A stretch of DNA of 64,000 bases from Neomegalonema sp. (GCA_022760355.1 JALEGB010000012.1:1-64000); one strand, 5' to 3'. Positions 19,078-29,056 are shown, counted from the first letter of the stretch. A program made the numbers and translations. The notes: generated from the letters alone by a model not told the origin.

Positions 19078-20123
19078 CAGTCTCCGTCGAGGGAGTTGAA
19101 GGTGACGCCGGCGCCGATCGCTTCGCCAATCGCGCCGGTTTCTTCACGCAGCCGCGCGATCCGCGTCTGTATGGCCTCGATTTGCAGCCTTGCGCCGGGT
19201 TGGGAGACTGCTTCATGCAAGGGGCTCGGCGCGTCAGCCGCCTCCTTCGCCGCGCTGCGGAAGGCGGCGTCAATACGCGCTTGTTGTTCCAGGCTCAGGA
19301 TAGGCGCGAAGACAGCCCTATAGAACTCATGCAGCGCGGTGATCGAAAGCGAGATGTTCCGCAGAGACCGGTTTGAGCGCCACGCCTCCGCGCGTTTGGG
19401 GCGTGGACGATCATAGCCGCCCAGCGGACGGCCCAGCCGCATGTCCTTAAGATATTCAACGCCGCCCATCAGCGCTTTGAACAGCTCCAAGGTCGATTCT
19501 TGGGGCTTGAAATAGAGCGGGTTCTTGGGGGCCCCCGCTGTGATCAGCAGCGGCCCGTACGGATCCCGCCATCGTGCGGCGAGCGTCTTGGCCGTCAGCG
19601 CCATATCTCCCGCGATCGCAACGGCCAATTGGCGCCGGTATCCGCTCAGCGGCTGGGCGTCCGCACCATAGAGCAGGTGCTCCATCGCCATCAGGCCGCG
19701 CGCCGCAATCGATTGGCGCGCAAACGCCGCCGGATCCGTGATCACTGGATCTTCCGCCGCGATGAGGCGGGACAGGAGCCTCGGCGTGCGGCCTTTTTTG
19801 TCAGGCCAAAACAGCAGCGCAAAATTTCTGTTTGCTTCCTCCGTCGCGCCAAACCGGAGGAAGTCCATCGCGACCCAAGCGTCAAAGGCGGCGTTGAATG
19901 CGGGCTTCGGGTCATTCCCGGCGGCGATCTCAGTATGGAGGCGCGTCGTCGCGGCGGCCATCAGCGCGCTCTTCGGATAGATTTGCCCGTCGACTGCGCG
20001 GCGGGCGAGCGCTTTGTGATCAATGTCGGCCGACGCGCGCACTTCCTGAGCGGACGCGACGGGCGGCGCAAGCGGAAGGGCTGCTGCGGTCGCAAGAAGG
20101 CGGCGGCGGCTGATAAGCATCAA
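19077..20123 (-). CDS. Imelysin family protein (second copy)
   Basis: 348 aa; RGLMAMEHLLYG resembles the GxHxxE-type imelysin region; GGVEYLKDMRLGRPLGG. Confidence 0.82.
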   Translation of the reverse strand: MMLISRRRLLATAAALPLAPPVASAQEVRASADIDHKALARRAVDGQIYPKSALMAAATTRLHTEIAAGNDPKPAFNAAFDAWVAMDFLRFGATEEANRNFALLFWPDKKGRTPRLLSRLIAAEDPVITDPAAFARQSIAARGLMAMEHLLYGADAQPLSGYRRQLAVAIAGDMALTAKTLAARWRDPYGPLLITAGAPKNPLYFKPQESTLELFKALMGGVEYLKDMRLGRPLGGYDRPRPKRAEAWRSNRSLRNISLSITALHEFYRAVFAPILSLEQQARIDAAFRSAAKEAADAPSPLHEAVSQPGARLQIEAIQTRIARLREETGAIGEAIGAGVTFNSLDGD

Positions 20124-21712
20124 AGCGACTCCAGAAATTTCAGCAGCGCGTCGCGGTCGGCTTTTGGCATCTTCACCACCGCGTCCCGGGCGCTTTTTGC
20201 TTCACCGCCATGCCAAAGCACGGCCTCCAGCAAGCTGCGCGCGCGACCATCATGCAGGAAGTAGGTATGGCCGCTGACCGTTTTGGTGAGGCCGATGCCC
20301 CAGAGCGGCGGCGTGCGCCATTCCCGCCCCGTCGCCACGCCCTCGGGGAAGCCGTCGGCCAGGCCGTCGCCCATATCGTGGAGCAGCATGTCGGTGTAGG
20401 GCCAGATCAATTGAAAGCTCTGTTCCGGCTGGCCTTTCAGCCGGTGGGTGACGAATTTGGGGCGGTGACAGCTGGCGCATCCAACAGCATGGAAGATCTC
20501 TTTGCCGCGCAGCACCGCAGGGCTTTTCAGGCCCCGCCGGGTCGGGGGCGCCAAGTTGCGGCTATAGAAAACGACGAGCGCGGTCGCTTCCTCTCCCACC
20601 TCAAAGCCGTCATGGGCTTTCGATCCGCCATGCGGGGCGGCGCGGCACCAAGTTTGGGCTTTGGTGCACTCGCCATAACCTGCGGGACGATCGGGGGTCG
20701 AGAGGCCCATATCACCCGCGAATGCGCCCACGGATTGGGCGCGCACTGTGGGCGCGCCCGCTTTGAGGCCAAAACGGCCAAGCATCAGCCGTTTATATTT
20801 TGCGGACCACACGACATTGGGCCGGCCGCTGACGCCGTCCTTATCCGCATCGTCGGGATCGGCGCCGGCCAGGATGTCCGCTGCGGGGATCGCCTCGAGC
20901 AAGCCGAGCCCAATCATTTGCGGCGCGATCCGTGGGGACAGCTTCGCGCCTGGATGCAGCGGGCCATAGCCAAGATCTTTCAGCCTGTAGGTCGGTTTGC
21001 GCAGCGTCGCCGTTTCACCGTCTGACAGCTGTACGGTGTGCTCTTTATAAGTCGCGACGACGCGCGCCTCCGGCTTGCCGCCCGGGATCGCGAAATCCTG
21101 AATCTGGCCGCCATACACAGGATCTGGTCCGTAAGGGAAATAAGGCGTTTTGGGATCGAGATACGCGGTCAGCGACGCTTTCAGCGCCTCGATCTCCGCC
21201 GATTTGGGCGCCGGCGCGGCAACCTTCATAAAGAATGACACGGCGCGCGCGCCCGGCGCTTCGGGCGGATGGCCTCGCCCGTCCTTCAGGTGGCAACGCT
21301 GGCAAGCCCGCGCGTTATAGAGCGGGCCAAGGCCGTCGGAGCCGATCGTCGAGCTTGGCGCGCTGACCCACAGTTTTCGGAAAAAGCCATTGCCGACAAA
21401 GAACTGCAGGCGTCGTTCTGCGCTGATATTCGCCGAAGGATGAGAAAACGCGTTCGCCCCCGGCGTTGCGAAAGACGTCGCGGCGCCGCCAGGGCGCGCT
21501 TCAAAAGGTTCTGGTTTCGAAAAATCTCGGGGTGGAGCAACGACGCGCGCAATTCGCGCCATCTCAGTTTTGGTCCGAGGCGTCAGCTTGAGATGCGGGT
21601 CCTCGGCGATAGGTCCATACCGAGGTGGTACGGTTTGGGCGGCCGCTCCGCCCGTCATCAGGGCGCCGCAAAGCGCCGTCGCCGCTAAAAGGCCGGGGAA
21701 AGCCGGTTTCAT
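20120..21712 (-). CDS. Di-heme oxidoreductase / c-type cytochrome (thiol oxidoreductase-like)
   Basis: Two heme c motifs (CQRCH, CASCH); GLGPLYNARACQRCHLKDGRG; Sec signal peptide. Confidence 0.9.
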   Translation of the reverse strand: MKPAFPGLLAATALCGALMTGGAAAQTVPPRYGPIAEDPHLKLTPRTKTEMARIARVVAPPRDFSKPEPFEARPGGAATSFATPGANAFSHPSANISAERRLQFFVGNGFFRKLWVSAPSSTIGSDGLGPLYNARACQRCHLKDGRGHPPEAPGARAVSFFMKVAAPAPKSAEIEALKASLTAYLDPKTPYFPYGPDPVYGGQIQDFAIPGGKPEARVVATYKEHTVQLSDGETATLRKPTYRLKDLGYGPLHPGAKLSPRIAPQMIGLGLLEAIPAADILAGADPDDADKDGVSGRPNVVWSAKYKRLMLGRFGLKAGAPTVRAQSVGAFAGDMGLSTPDRPAGYGECTKAQTWCRAAPHGGSKAHDGFEVGEEATALVVFYSRNLAPPTRRGLKSPAVLRGKEIFHAVGCASCHRPKFVTHRLKGQPEQSFQLIWPYTDMLLHDMGDGLADGFPEGVATGREWRTPPLWGIGLTKTVSGHTYFLHDGRARSLLEAVLWHGGEAKSARDAVVKMPKADRDALLKFLESL

Positions 21713-21796
21713 CGTCTTAATCCGCTGTTTCGCACACGCAAGAGCCGTTGCTTAACATCGGGGCGGCCGCGCGCCGCCCCGAATATGGTCGCAGTT

Positions 21797-23062
21797 CTAC
21801 TCAAAAACCGCTGACGGATTATCCAGGCTGTCCGAGCCTTCAAACGCGATCTTCTTTAGGCCGATCGCTGCAACGGCGCGTTCGATGATGCGCGTTTGGT
21901 CAACGAGCGCCTTAACCGCCGCATCGATCAGCTTGCCGCCGGCGACGTTCTTTGGATCAAGCATTTGATCGTAGGACATGCCGGCTTCGGCCGTCGCCTT
22001 AATTGCGCCCAGCGCCGCCATGCCGTCGTCGAGGGCTTTGCGCAGCGCCGCGTCGATTTTCGGGTCGGTCGCCGCGACCAGATCGGAGACGGACGGGCCG
22101 GATACGACCGAGCCGTCGATCCGGACATAGCGCCCCAGATAGACATTCCGAACGCCAAGCCCGTCATAGTAGTGGCTGTTATGGGTGTTGTCCGAGAAGC
22201 AGTCATGCTCCTCTTCCGGGTCATTCAGCATCAGGCCAAGCTTCATCCGCTCGCCCGCCTGTTCGCCGTAGGACAGGCTGCCCATCCCGGTAAAGATCGC
22301 GATGACGCCGGCGTTCGGGTCTTTGGTCACGGCTTTGCGCGCCGCGCCGTCCTCGCCCCATTGCGCGACCATCCATTCGAGGTCCGACACAAGCAGGTCC
22401 GTCGCCGCCTTCAGATAAGCCGCGCGACGATCGCAATTGCCGCCGGTGCAGGCTGCGCCCTTCGCGTAGTCCGTGAAGGGACGCGCGCCCGCCCCTGGCC
22501 CGACGCCGTTCAGATCTTGCCCCCAAAGCAGGAACTCGATCGCGTGATATCCGGTCGCGACATTCGCCTCGACTTTGTCAGCCTCATGCAACGTATCGCT
22601 CAGCAACTTCGGTGTGATCTTGGTCGCGTCGATCTCTTTGCCCGAGAGTTTGAATTTCGGATGCGCGATGACATTGAGCGCTGCGTAGGGGTTTTCGTCG
22701 GTCGGGCCGCCGTAGGATTTGGCGACATAGTCGATCAGGCCCTCGTCCAGCGGCCAAGCGTTCACTTTGCCTTCCCAGTCGTCGACAATTGGGTTGCCGA
22801 AGCGGAACACTTCCGTTTGCTGATATGGCACGCGCGCGGCGATCCAGGCGGTTTTTGCGGCGGAGAGGCTGGCGGCGCTCGGTTTTTCGATCAGCGCATC
22901 GACCGCTTTCTGCAATTTTCGGGCGGTGATCAGCGAATCCTCGTAGCCGGCTTTCGCGATATCGGCGTACGTCTTGACGATCGCCGCCTTGTCTTGCGCT
23001 GCGGCTGGCGCGGCGAGCGCAAGCGTCGCCAGGGCCGCAAGCACGCGGGAGAAGGGCTTCAT
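21797..23062 (-). CDS. Imelysin family iron-regulated protein (IrpA-like)
   Basis: VATGYHAIEFLLWGQDLNG (GxHxxE), EEHDCFSDNTHNSHYYDGLGVRNVYLG. Confidence 0.92.
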   Translation of the reverse strand: MKPFSRVLAALATLALAAPAAAQDKAAIVKTYADIAKAGYEDSLITARKLQKAVDALIEKPSAASLSAAKTAWIAARVPYQQTEVFRFGNPIVDDWEGKVNAWPLDEGLIDYVAKSYGGPTDENPYAALNVIAHPKFKLSGKEIDATKITPKLLSDTLHEADKVEANVATGYHAIEFLLWGQDLNGVGPGAGARPFTDYAKGAACTGGNCDRRAAYLKAATDLLVSDLEWMVAQWGEDGAARKAVTKDPNAGVIAIFTGMGSLSYGEQAGERMKLGLMLNDPEEEHDCFSDNTHNSHYYDGLGVRNVYLGRYVRIDGSVVSGPSVSDLVAATDPKIDAALRKALDDGMAALGAIKATAEAGMSYDQMLDPKNVAGGKLIDAAVKALVDQTRIIERAVAAIGLKKIAFEGSDSLDNPSAVFE

Positions 23063-23266
23063 TTCAAATCTCCTTTGGGGGGGCGACGAGCGCGACGTCG
23101 CTGGCTATTTCTGAGTAGTTTGATCGGAAAAAACAATCCTGACTTATTTTGTCAAGTTCTTGGCGCGTATGACGCGAAAAGCGCCCTCTCTCTTGGCTTC
23201 CTTTCGCCGGTCCGATACCGGTTGCCAGCGCCAGAGGTTTGGCGTTCCAGGCATGGAGGATTGAGC

Positions 23267-24463
23267 ATGAGATTTGCCGCAATGTTGGCGGGCGCCGCAG
23301 CGCTGAGCGCTTTTGTCGGCGCCGCAAGCGCCCAGGAGACGCCCAAAAAAGGCGAGCAGGATGGCAAGGCGCTCTCGGTCGCCGAAATTGACCCGGACGA
23401 GCTGAAAGCGGCGGAAATTCGTCTGCGGCAATATTTGCGGGGCGAAGGCTACCGCAAAATCAGCCTGACCGGCGTTGTCGCCGGCTCAGCGCAGATGAAG
23501 GCCTGCAAAGGCGAGACGACCTCGGTTCTGGTCATTGACCGTTTTGGCCGCGTCGTTTCTTCGACGCCGGCGGGCGAATGCCCAAAGCCGGATCTCATGG
23601 ACAGCTTCCTGGCCGCCGTCACCAACGAGGAGCTGACGGATGAGGAAGTGAAAATTGTCGAAGATCAGGTGCTGGCCCAGGGCTATACGCAGGTCACGCT
23701 GCTGGAGCGCAAAGGCAGTGAGATGAAGGCTCGCGCCTGCCGCGGCATCCGTCGCTACGCGCTGGTGGTGAATCCGGACGGCAAAGTTCTTTCTTCAGAG
23801 CGCGATCGCAACTGTAAGGCGCTGAAGCCTGGACCGAAGCGCGAGGAGCTGCTGCGCCGTTCGCTGCAGGCGCGCGGCTATATCGCGATTAAGTTCGTTG
23901 ACGCTGGCGGCCGCGCGCGCCGCGCCCTCGCTTGCAATGGCGTGCGCTATTTCGACATGACCTTTACCGCCGACGCGGCCATCCTGCAGCGCGGCGTTTT
24001 GGGGTTCTGCCCGTCGAAACTGAACTTTGCGGCGCTGCCGCCACGTCCAGTCGGCAAGGATGAAATTCCGGCGGCTGGCATTATTGAACCGCAGCTCTGC
24101 CAGGACATTCTCGCGCAGATGATCTATCGCCGTCCGATCAACTTCGAGTTCGGCAAAGCGGATCTGACCCCGGACAGCGTGGCGTTTCTCGGCGAGGTTG
24201 CGGCGGTGTTGGCGCGGTGTACTGGCGCCCGTCTGCTGATCGAGGGCCATACGGACAATGTCGGCTCGGACGCGGCGAACGCGAAGCTGAGCCTTGATCG
24301 GGCCAAGTCGGTCGCAAAGGTCCTGAAAGGCTACAAACTCGGCGCGCGCGCCTTTGCGCCGGCCGGATTTGGCGAGCGGTTCCCGATCGCCAGCAACGAC
24401 ACCGACGAAGGCCGGGCGAAGAACCGCCGCATTGAGCTGACGTTGCAGTGGGGCGGCGACTAG
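23267..24463 (+). CDS. OmpA-family protein with three N-terminal Cys-pair repeats
   Basis: Signal peptide MRFAAMLAGAAALSAFVGAASAQ; OmpA domain INFEFGKADLTPDSVAFLGEVAAVLARCTGARLLIEGHTDNVGS...; ATG at 23267. Confidence 0.88.
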   Translation: MRFAAMLAGAAALSAFVGAASAQETPKKGEQDGKALSVAEIDPDELKAAEIRLRQYLRGEGYRKISLTGVVAGSAQMKACKGETTSVLVIDRFGRVVSSTPAGECPKPDLMDSFLAAVTNEELTDEEVKIVEDQVLAQGYTQVTLLERKGSEMKARACRGIRRYALVVNPDGKVLSSERDRNCKALKPGPKREELLRRSLQARGYIAIKFVDAGGRARRALACNGVRYFDMTFTADAAILQRGVLGFCPSKLNFAALPPRPVGKDEIPAAGIIEPQLCQDILAQMIYRRPINFEFGKADLTPDSVAFLGEVAAVLARCTGARLLIEGHTDNVGSDAANAKLSLDRAKSVAKVLKGYKLGARAFAPAGFGERFPIASNDTDEGRAKNRRIELTLQWGGD

Positions 24464-24527
24464 GGCGATTTGAAGTTGGATGGACCCATCTAACGGCTCG
24501 CAAATCGCGACCAAACAGAGGCTTAGA
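24460..24527. repeat. Dispersed palindromic repeat (copy B, inverted relative to copy A)
   Basis: CTAGGGCGATTTGAAGTTGGATGGACCCATCTAACGGCTCGCAAATCGCGACCAAACAGAGGCTTAGAG; starts at the TAG stop of the OmpA-like gene. Confidence 0.85.
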
Positions 24528-24560
24528 GCTTGTTGATGGTTCCGAGAAGCATCAACAAGC
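24528..24560. terminator. Strong hairpin abutting repeat copy B
   Basis: GCTTGTTGATG-gttccgagaag-CATCAACAAGC, perfect 11-bp stem. Confidence 0.55.
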
Positions 24561-24612
24561 TTAACCATTGAAAACCGCCGGCCGTCTTTGCGGCGGCCCG
24601 CATCTTGCTACA

Positions 24613-24645
24613 GGCGAACCCGGAAGGTTCCGGGTCGCCTCTTTT
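24613..24645 (+). terminator. Rho-independent terminator
   Basis: GGCGAACCCGGAA-gg-TTCCGGGTCGCC followed by TCTTTT. Confidence 0.75.
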
Positions 24646-24727
24646 CAGAAAGCCGGCGGCGGGAACGGGGCGAGCGACGCTCAGGCCGCGCGGGGGCGCG
24701 TCCTGGAACCGCAGTGGGAAGGACGCT

Positions 24728-25084
24728 ATGGCTGGCGAAGTGATTAAAATGAAAGCGCAGATCGTTGGTTCGGATGAACGCGCGCTCGATCCTCAAAATC
24801 ATGACAGCGAAATGGCGCGCGAGATCGCCAAAGAGCTGTGCGATGCGATGACCAAGAGCTACGGCGAGCGCGACGACGTGCGGCCGGAGACGCTGGCGAT
24901 CGCCGCGCAAACCGTTATCGAGACTCTGATGTCCGGCATTGAACGCGAGGGCGTCAACTGCGCCAGCATGCGCGTCGCGCTGGCCAACAGCCTGCTGGTG
25001 AATGGCGACGCGAAGGTTGAGATCGAGGTCGATGGCGAGTCGATGCCGAGCTCGTTCGGCGATGGCGGCGCAACGTTCCATTAG
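24728..25084 (+). CDS. Conserved-looking hypothetical protein (118 aa)
   Basis: MAGEVIKMKAQIVGSDERALDPQNHDSEMAREIAKELCDAMTKSY...; SD-like GGAAGGA upstream. Confidence 0.7.
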   Translation: MAGEVIKMKAQIVGSDERALDPQNHDSEMAREIAKELCDAMTKSYGERDDVRPETLAIAAQTVIETLMSGIEREGVNCASMRVALANSLLVNGDAKVEIEVDGESMPSSFGDGGATFH

Positions 25085-25106
25085 GGTCAGAACTCATAAA
25101 TCTGGC
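25082..25106 (+). repeat. Short dispersed repeat at TAG stop (TAGGGTCAGAACTCATAAATCTGGC)
   Basis: Matches inverted copies at 53077-53099 and 54322-54346. Confidence 0.8.
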
Positions 25107-25220
25107 TGCTGTCAGCCCCGTTAGGGACCTGGAGAAGTTCGGGAGCTGGAGAAGCCAGAAGGGGCGCGCCGCGCGTATTGGGGCTGCCGGGATCGGTTCG
25201 GCCAGGGCGGCGAAGCGCGG

Positions 25221-26351
25221 CTAATAGAGGACCGTCTCACCCTGCTCCTTTTTCAGCCGCAACCGACAGGCGCCATGCTCGACATCGAGGCGGTCGGCTA
25301 AGCTCTGCGAGTGGGTAACCACCAATATCTGCGCGCGCTCCGCCGCCGCTGCGATCATGTCGGCGAGCGGCGGAATCATGCTTTCATGCAGGCTTGCTTC
25401 CGGTTCATTGAGCGCGAGGAAACTTGGCGGCTGCAACGCGCTGAGCGCCGCAACCAAAATCAGGAACCGTAAGGTGCCGTCCGATAGCTCGGGCGCGGCG
25501 AAGGCGCGCTGAAAGGCGGGCATACGCAGCCCAACCGAGATTGCCCCAGCGTCAGCGGCGACTTCAAGGGCGCCGCCATCGAAAGCGTCGGCCACGGCTC
25601 TAGCCGCAGGGCTTTGCGCAAATCCATCCTGCTCAATGCGCATGGTGGATGCGATTGCGGTGGCCCAATCCACGCCGGCGGAGTCGACGCTGGTGGTCAT
25701 GATCGCGGGCTGTGGGCGGCGCGCCGGCGCCTCCGGATCACATCGAAGCTGATGGTAAAAGCGCGTCGCGGCGAGGCGTCGGCGCAGAAATTCCAGCTCT
25801 GGCAAGCCTGACAGCTCTGAAACTGACGAAAGCGCGGTTTCGAACAGCCACAGATCCTTCATTGTCGGCGTCAGACGGCCAGCGTCGTTCCGCGTCGAAA
25901 GGAGAGGGCCCTTGCGTTGCGCCAAAATGGTCCAGCGCTTTCCATTCCGGGCGCGAACAAGCTCCTCTTTTACAACCGGATCAAGGCCGAGCGCGGCGTC
26001 CGTCGGGCGCGGCAGGCCGATCTGCAGCGTGTAGTCGAGATGGTCAATTTCCGCTGAGAGGCGTATTTGCGCCGGCCCCTTGCCCCGGTCGCGCGCGCCT
26101 GCCGTGCGCTCTTCCTCAGTGCGCCAAGGCGCCCCCGCCCACAGCGCCGAGGCCATACCGCCCTCGCGGGCCAGACGAAAGGACAGGTCGCCCGTCGCCG
26201 CGGCCTGTAGCAGTTCGAGGCTACGATAGAGGTTGCTTTTGCCAACCCCGTTGGCGCCGGTCACAACGGTTAACTGCGCCAGCTCGACATCGAGCTGGCG
26301 GATGGATCGATAGTTTTCGATCTTGAGCCGCGAGATGTTTGGCTGCGTCAT
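25221..26351 (-). CDS. AAA family ATPase (RecF/SMC-like, predicted ATPase)
   Basis: P-loop GANGVGKSNLYRSLELL; SDGTLRFLILVAAL; FLALNEPEASLHESMIP; ILVVTHSQSLAD. Confidence 0.88.
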   Translation of the reverse strand: MTQPNISRLKIENYRSIRQLDVELAQLTVVTGANGVGKSNLYRSLELLQAAATGDLSFRLAREGGMASALWAGAPWRTEEERTAGARDRGKGPAQIRLSAEIDHLDYTLQIGLPRPTDAALGLDPVVKEELVRARNGKRWTILAQRKGPLLSTRNDAGRLTPTMKDLWLFETALSSVSELSGLPELEFLRRRLAATRFYHQLRCDPEAPARRPQPAIMTTSVDSAGVDWATAIASTMRIEQDGFAQSPAARAVADAFDGGALEVAADAGAISVGLRMPAFQRAFAAPELSDGTLRFLILVAALSALQPPSFLALNEPEASLHESMIPPLADMIAAAAERAQILVVTHSQSLADRLDVEHGACRLRLKKEQGETVLY

Positions 26352-26374
26352 GCCTCGGCTTTCGACGGCCCCAG

Positions 26375-27085
26375 CTACGCGGACTCTTCGGTTGCGTCGC
26401 TGTCTCCAGCCGCAGCAGGCGCCGGCATTGGCTTCGCGTTCGCCGAAGCGACGCCAACCTTGGCGGGCCGCAACAGCCGGTCGGCAATCATGAAGCCGAT
26501 TTGGACGACTTCAATCACGGTGCCCGGATCGCCAAAAGGCGCTTCAAACATGGCTTCATGCTCGTTCGGGTCAAACTTTTCGCCTTTTTCAGGCTCAACC
26601 GGTTTGATGCCGTGTTTTGAAAATGCTTTCAGCAGTTCGCGTTGGGTCAGCTCCAAGCCCTCGACAAACGCGCCATCGCTGGCGCGCATATCGTCGGTCA
26701 CCAAGCTCAAGGCTTTGGACAGATTGTCATAAACGCCGGTGATGTCCCGCGCCAGCTTGGTGCCGCCGTAGGTTTCCGCTTCGCGCCGATCGCGCTCGAA
26801 CCGCTTACGGCTGTTCTGGGCGTCGGCGACGGCGCGCATCAGCTGATCACGGGCTTGATCAAGTTCGCCTTTCAGCTGCTCAATCTCCGTATCTTTCGGA
26901 TCGAGCGCGTCGGCGTCCAGAACCTCGGTCGGGTCGACCTCGCCGTCGAACGATTCGAGCTGAACAGGCGATTCCGCCTCGCTCTCTGCGGGCTTTTTGT
27001 CTGCTTCTTGCTCCGTCGCTTTCGCAGCGTCGGCCGCTGCTTCTTTATTCTGCTTGAGTTCTGCGTCGGACTTTGCGTCAGACAT
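26375..27085 (-). CDS. grpE: Nucleotide exchange factor GrpE
   Basis: Central coiled coil ...DAQNSRKRFERDRREAETYG; GFMIADRLLRPAKVGVA; adjacent to hrcA. Confidence 0.93.
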   Translation of the reverse strand: MSDAKSDAELKQNKEAAADAAKATEQEADKKPAESEAESPVQLESFDGEVDPTEVLDADALDPKDTEIEQLKGELDQARDQLMRAVADAQNSRKRFERDRREAETYGGTKLARDITGVYDNLSKALSLVTDDMRASDGAFVEGLELTQRELLKAFSKHGIKPVEPEKGEKFDPNEHEAMFEAPFGDPGTVIEVVQIGFMIADRLLRPAKVGVASANAKPMPAPAAAGDSDATEESA

Positions 27086-28189
27086 TCACGCCTCCGGTTG
27101 TCTAGCGGTAGCCAGCATGCGGCCCATCAGTTTCGCCGTATAGTCGACGATAGGGACGATCCGGCCGTAATTCATTCGAGTCGGGCCGATCACGCCAATA
27201 GCGCCCACGACCTGTTGATCGGCGTTCATATATGGAGAGACCACTAACGAGGAACCGGTTAGTGAAAAGAGTTTGTTCTCCGCGCCGATGAAAATGCGCA
27301 CTCCCTCGCCCTGATCCGCGACGTCGAGCAGTTGAGCGATGTCGCGCTTGCGCTCAAGATCGTCGAACAGCTGGCGCATGCGCTCGAGGTCGCCGGCGAG
27401 ATTCGGGTCATCCAGCAGATGGGCGCGGCCGCGAACAATCAGCCGCTCCGGCTCCACGCCCGTGTCGGGATCGCTGCGCCAGGAGGCGACGCCGCTCTCA
27501 ACAAGCCGCTGCGAAATTTCGCCCATCTCTTGGCGCGCTGCGGCGATCTCCTTTTCAATCGCCCCCAGGCTTTCGCCCAGTGTTTTGCCGCGCAGACGGG
27601 CGTTGAGGAAGTTCGCCGCCTCGCTCATCGCTGGCCCGGTCAACCCGGGAGGGGCGACCACGAGGCGGTTTTCGATTTCCCCGTTCTCTTTTACTAAGAC
27701 GGCGAGCGCCTGGTCATCGGACAGGCGCACAAAATCGATATGCTTGATGGCGGCGTCAGATTTTGGCGCGACCACAAGGCTTGCGGCGCCGGCCAAACCG
27801 GACAGCAACGAACCGGCCTGATCCATCAGCCGCTCAAGGCCGACCGTTTCGGCCAGCGCCTCGTCGCTCAGCCCGGCCTTGATCGCCTGCATCTCCTTTT
27901 CAGAAGGGCCGCCGATTTCCAGCATCCCGTCGACGAACAGCCGCAAGCCAAGATGCGTTGGCAGCCGCCCGGCGCTGACATGCGGGCTTGAAAGCAGCCC
28001 GAGATGCTCGAGATCTTGCATCACATTGCGAATCGACGCGGCGGACAAGCGCGAATCAATCGCGCGCGACAAGGTGCGCGATCCAACGGGCTCTCCGGTG
28101 GTCAGATAGGTTTCGACCAGCCGGCGAAAGATTTCTCGGCTCCGCTCATTCATAATCTCGAGCGTCGTTGCGGCGTTTTCATCGCTCAT
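27086..28189 (-). CDS. hrcA: Heat-inducible transcription repressor HrcA
   Basis: RSREIFRRLVETYLTTGEPVGSRTLSR...; GVIGPTRMNYGRIVPIVDYTAKLM. Confidence 0.95.
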   Translation of the reverse strand: MSDENAATTLEIMNERSREIFRRLVETYLTTGEPVGSRTLSRAIDSRLSAASIRNVMQDLEHLGLLSSPHVSAGRLPTHLGLRLFVDGMLEIGGPSEKEMQAIKAGLSDEALAETVGLERLMDQAGSLLSGLAGAASLVVAPKSDAAIKHIDFVRLSDDQALAVLVKENGEIENRLVVAPPGLTGPAMSEAANFLNARLRGKTLGESLGAIEKEIAAARQEMGEISQRLVESGVASWRSDPDTGVEPERLIVRGRAHLLDDPNLAGDLERMRQLFDDLERKRDIAQLLDVADQGEGVRIFIGAENKLFSLTGSSLVVSPYMNADQQVVGAIGVIGPTRMNYGRIVPIVDYTAKLMGRMLATARQPEA

Positions 28190-28336
28190 GGCGCAAGCTT
28201 TTCCAGCGAATGATCAAGCTACTCATTATCTGTTTAACGCCGAGTCCTTCGCAAGTCTCGCGCCCGAAGCTGGACCTGAGGCGCATGCGCCGCTATTGGG
28301 GCGGCCTCAATCTTAAATCACGCCAGGGAGATCTCC

Positions 28337-29056
28337 ATGCGCCCTTCCGGACGCGCCCTCGACGCGCTCCGCGCCGTGTCGCTCGAGCCGGGCTACGCCA
28401 AACACGCCGAAGGCTCTTGCCTTGTGAAATTTGGCGACACCCATGTGCTTTGCACCGCGACAGTTGAGGACAAGCCGCCGCCATTCCTGCGCAACACCGG
28501 GCTGGGCTGGGCGACCGCGGAATATGGCATGCTGCCGCGCGCGACTCACAGCCGGATGCGGCGTGAGGCGAAAAACGGTCAATCCGGGCGGACGCAGGAA
28601 ATCCAGCGCTTGATCGGGCGCTCCTTGCGGATCGTGGTTGACCGGCCGGCGCTGGGCGAGCGTCAGATCGTCGTCGATTGCGATGTTCTGCAGGCCGATG
28701 GCGGCACCCGCACCGCATCGATTACCGGCGGATATGTCGCGCTCTATCAGGCGGCGAAGAGCGTCTTTGACAGCAAAACAGTGTCGCACTTGCCGATTGA
28801 CGGGTCGGTCGCCGCGATTTCGGTCGGCGTCTATAAAGGCAAACCCGTCCTCGATCTGGATTATGACGAGGATAGCGACGCGGAGACCGACGCGAATTTC
28901 GTCATCAAAGGCGACGGTCGTTTGGTCGAGGTCCAGGCGTCAGCTGAGGGCGCCGCTTTTAGCGAAGCGCAATTGCTGGAAATGCTGGCGCTGGCGAAGA
29001 AGGGCTGCGCCGAATTGGCGGAGCTGCAGCAAGCTGCGATCGAGTCGCTGGGATGA
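28337..29056 (+). CDS. rph: Ribonuclease PH
   Basis: [51 protein letters not shown]. Confidence 0.97.
   Translation: MRPSGRALDALRAVSLEPGYAKHAEGSCLVKFGDTHVLCTATVEDKPPPFLRNTGLGWATAEYGMLPRATHSRMRREAKNGQSGRTQEIQRLIGRSLRIVVDRPALGERQIVVDCDVLQADGGTRTASITGGYVALYQAAKSVFDSKTVSHLPIDGSVAAISVGVYKGKPVLDLDYDEDSDAETDANFVIKGDGRLVEVQASAEGAAFSEAQLLEMLALAKKGCAELAELQQAAIESLG

Noticed and set aside
21896-23266. Upstream part of an 855-aa plus-strand ORF running through the imelysin gene
   Set aside because: Antisense to a clear imelysin gene; the real OmpA-family start is the signal-peptide ATG at 23267. Long open antisense frames are expected in GC-rich codon usage.
25221-26351. AAA ATPase considered as an anti-phage defence gene
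   Set aside because: Stand-alone predicted ATPase (LALNEPE type) with no partner nuclease or toxin, in a housekeeping context.
28190-28336. CIRCE element for HrcA
   Set aside because: No TTAGCACTC-N9-GAGTGCTAA-like inverted repeat in the hrcA-rph gap.
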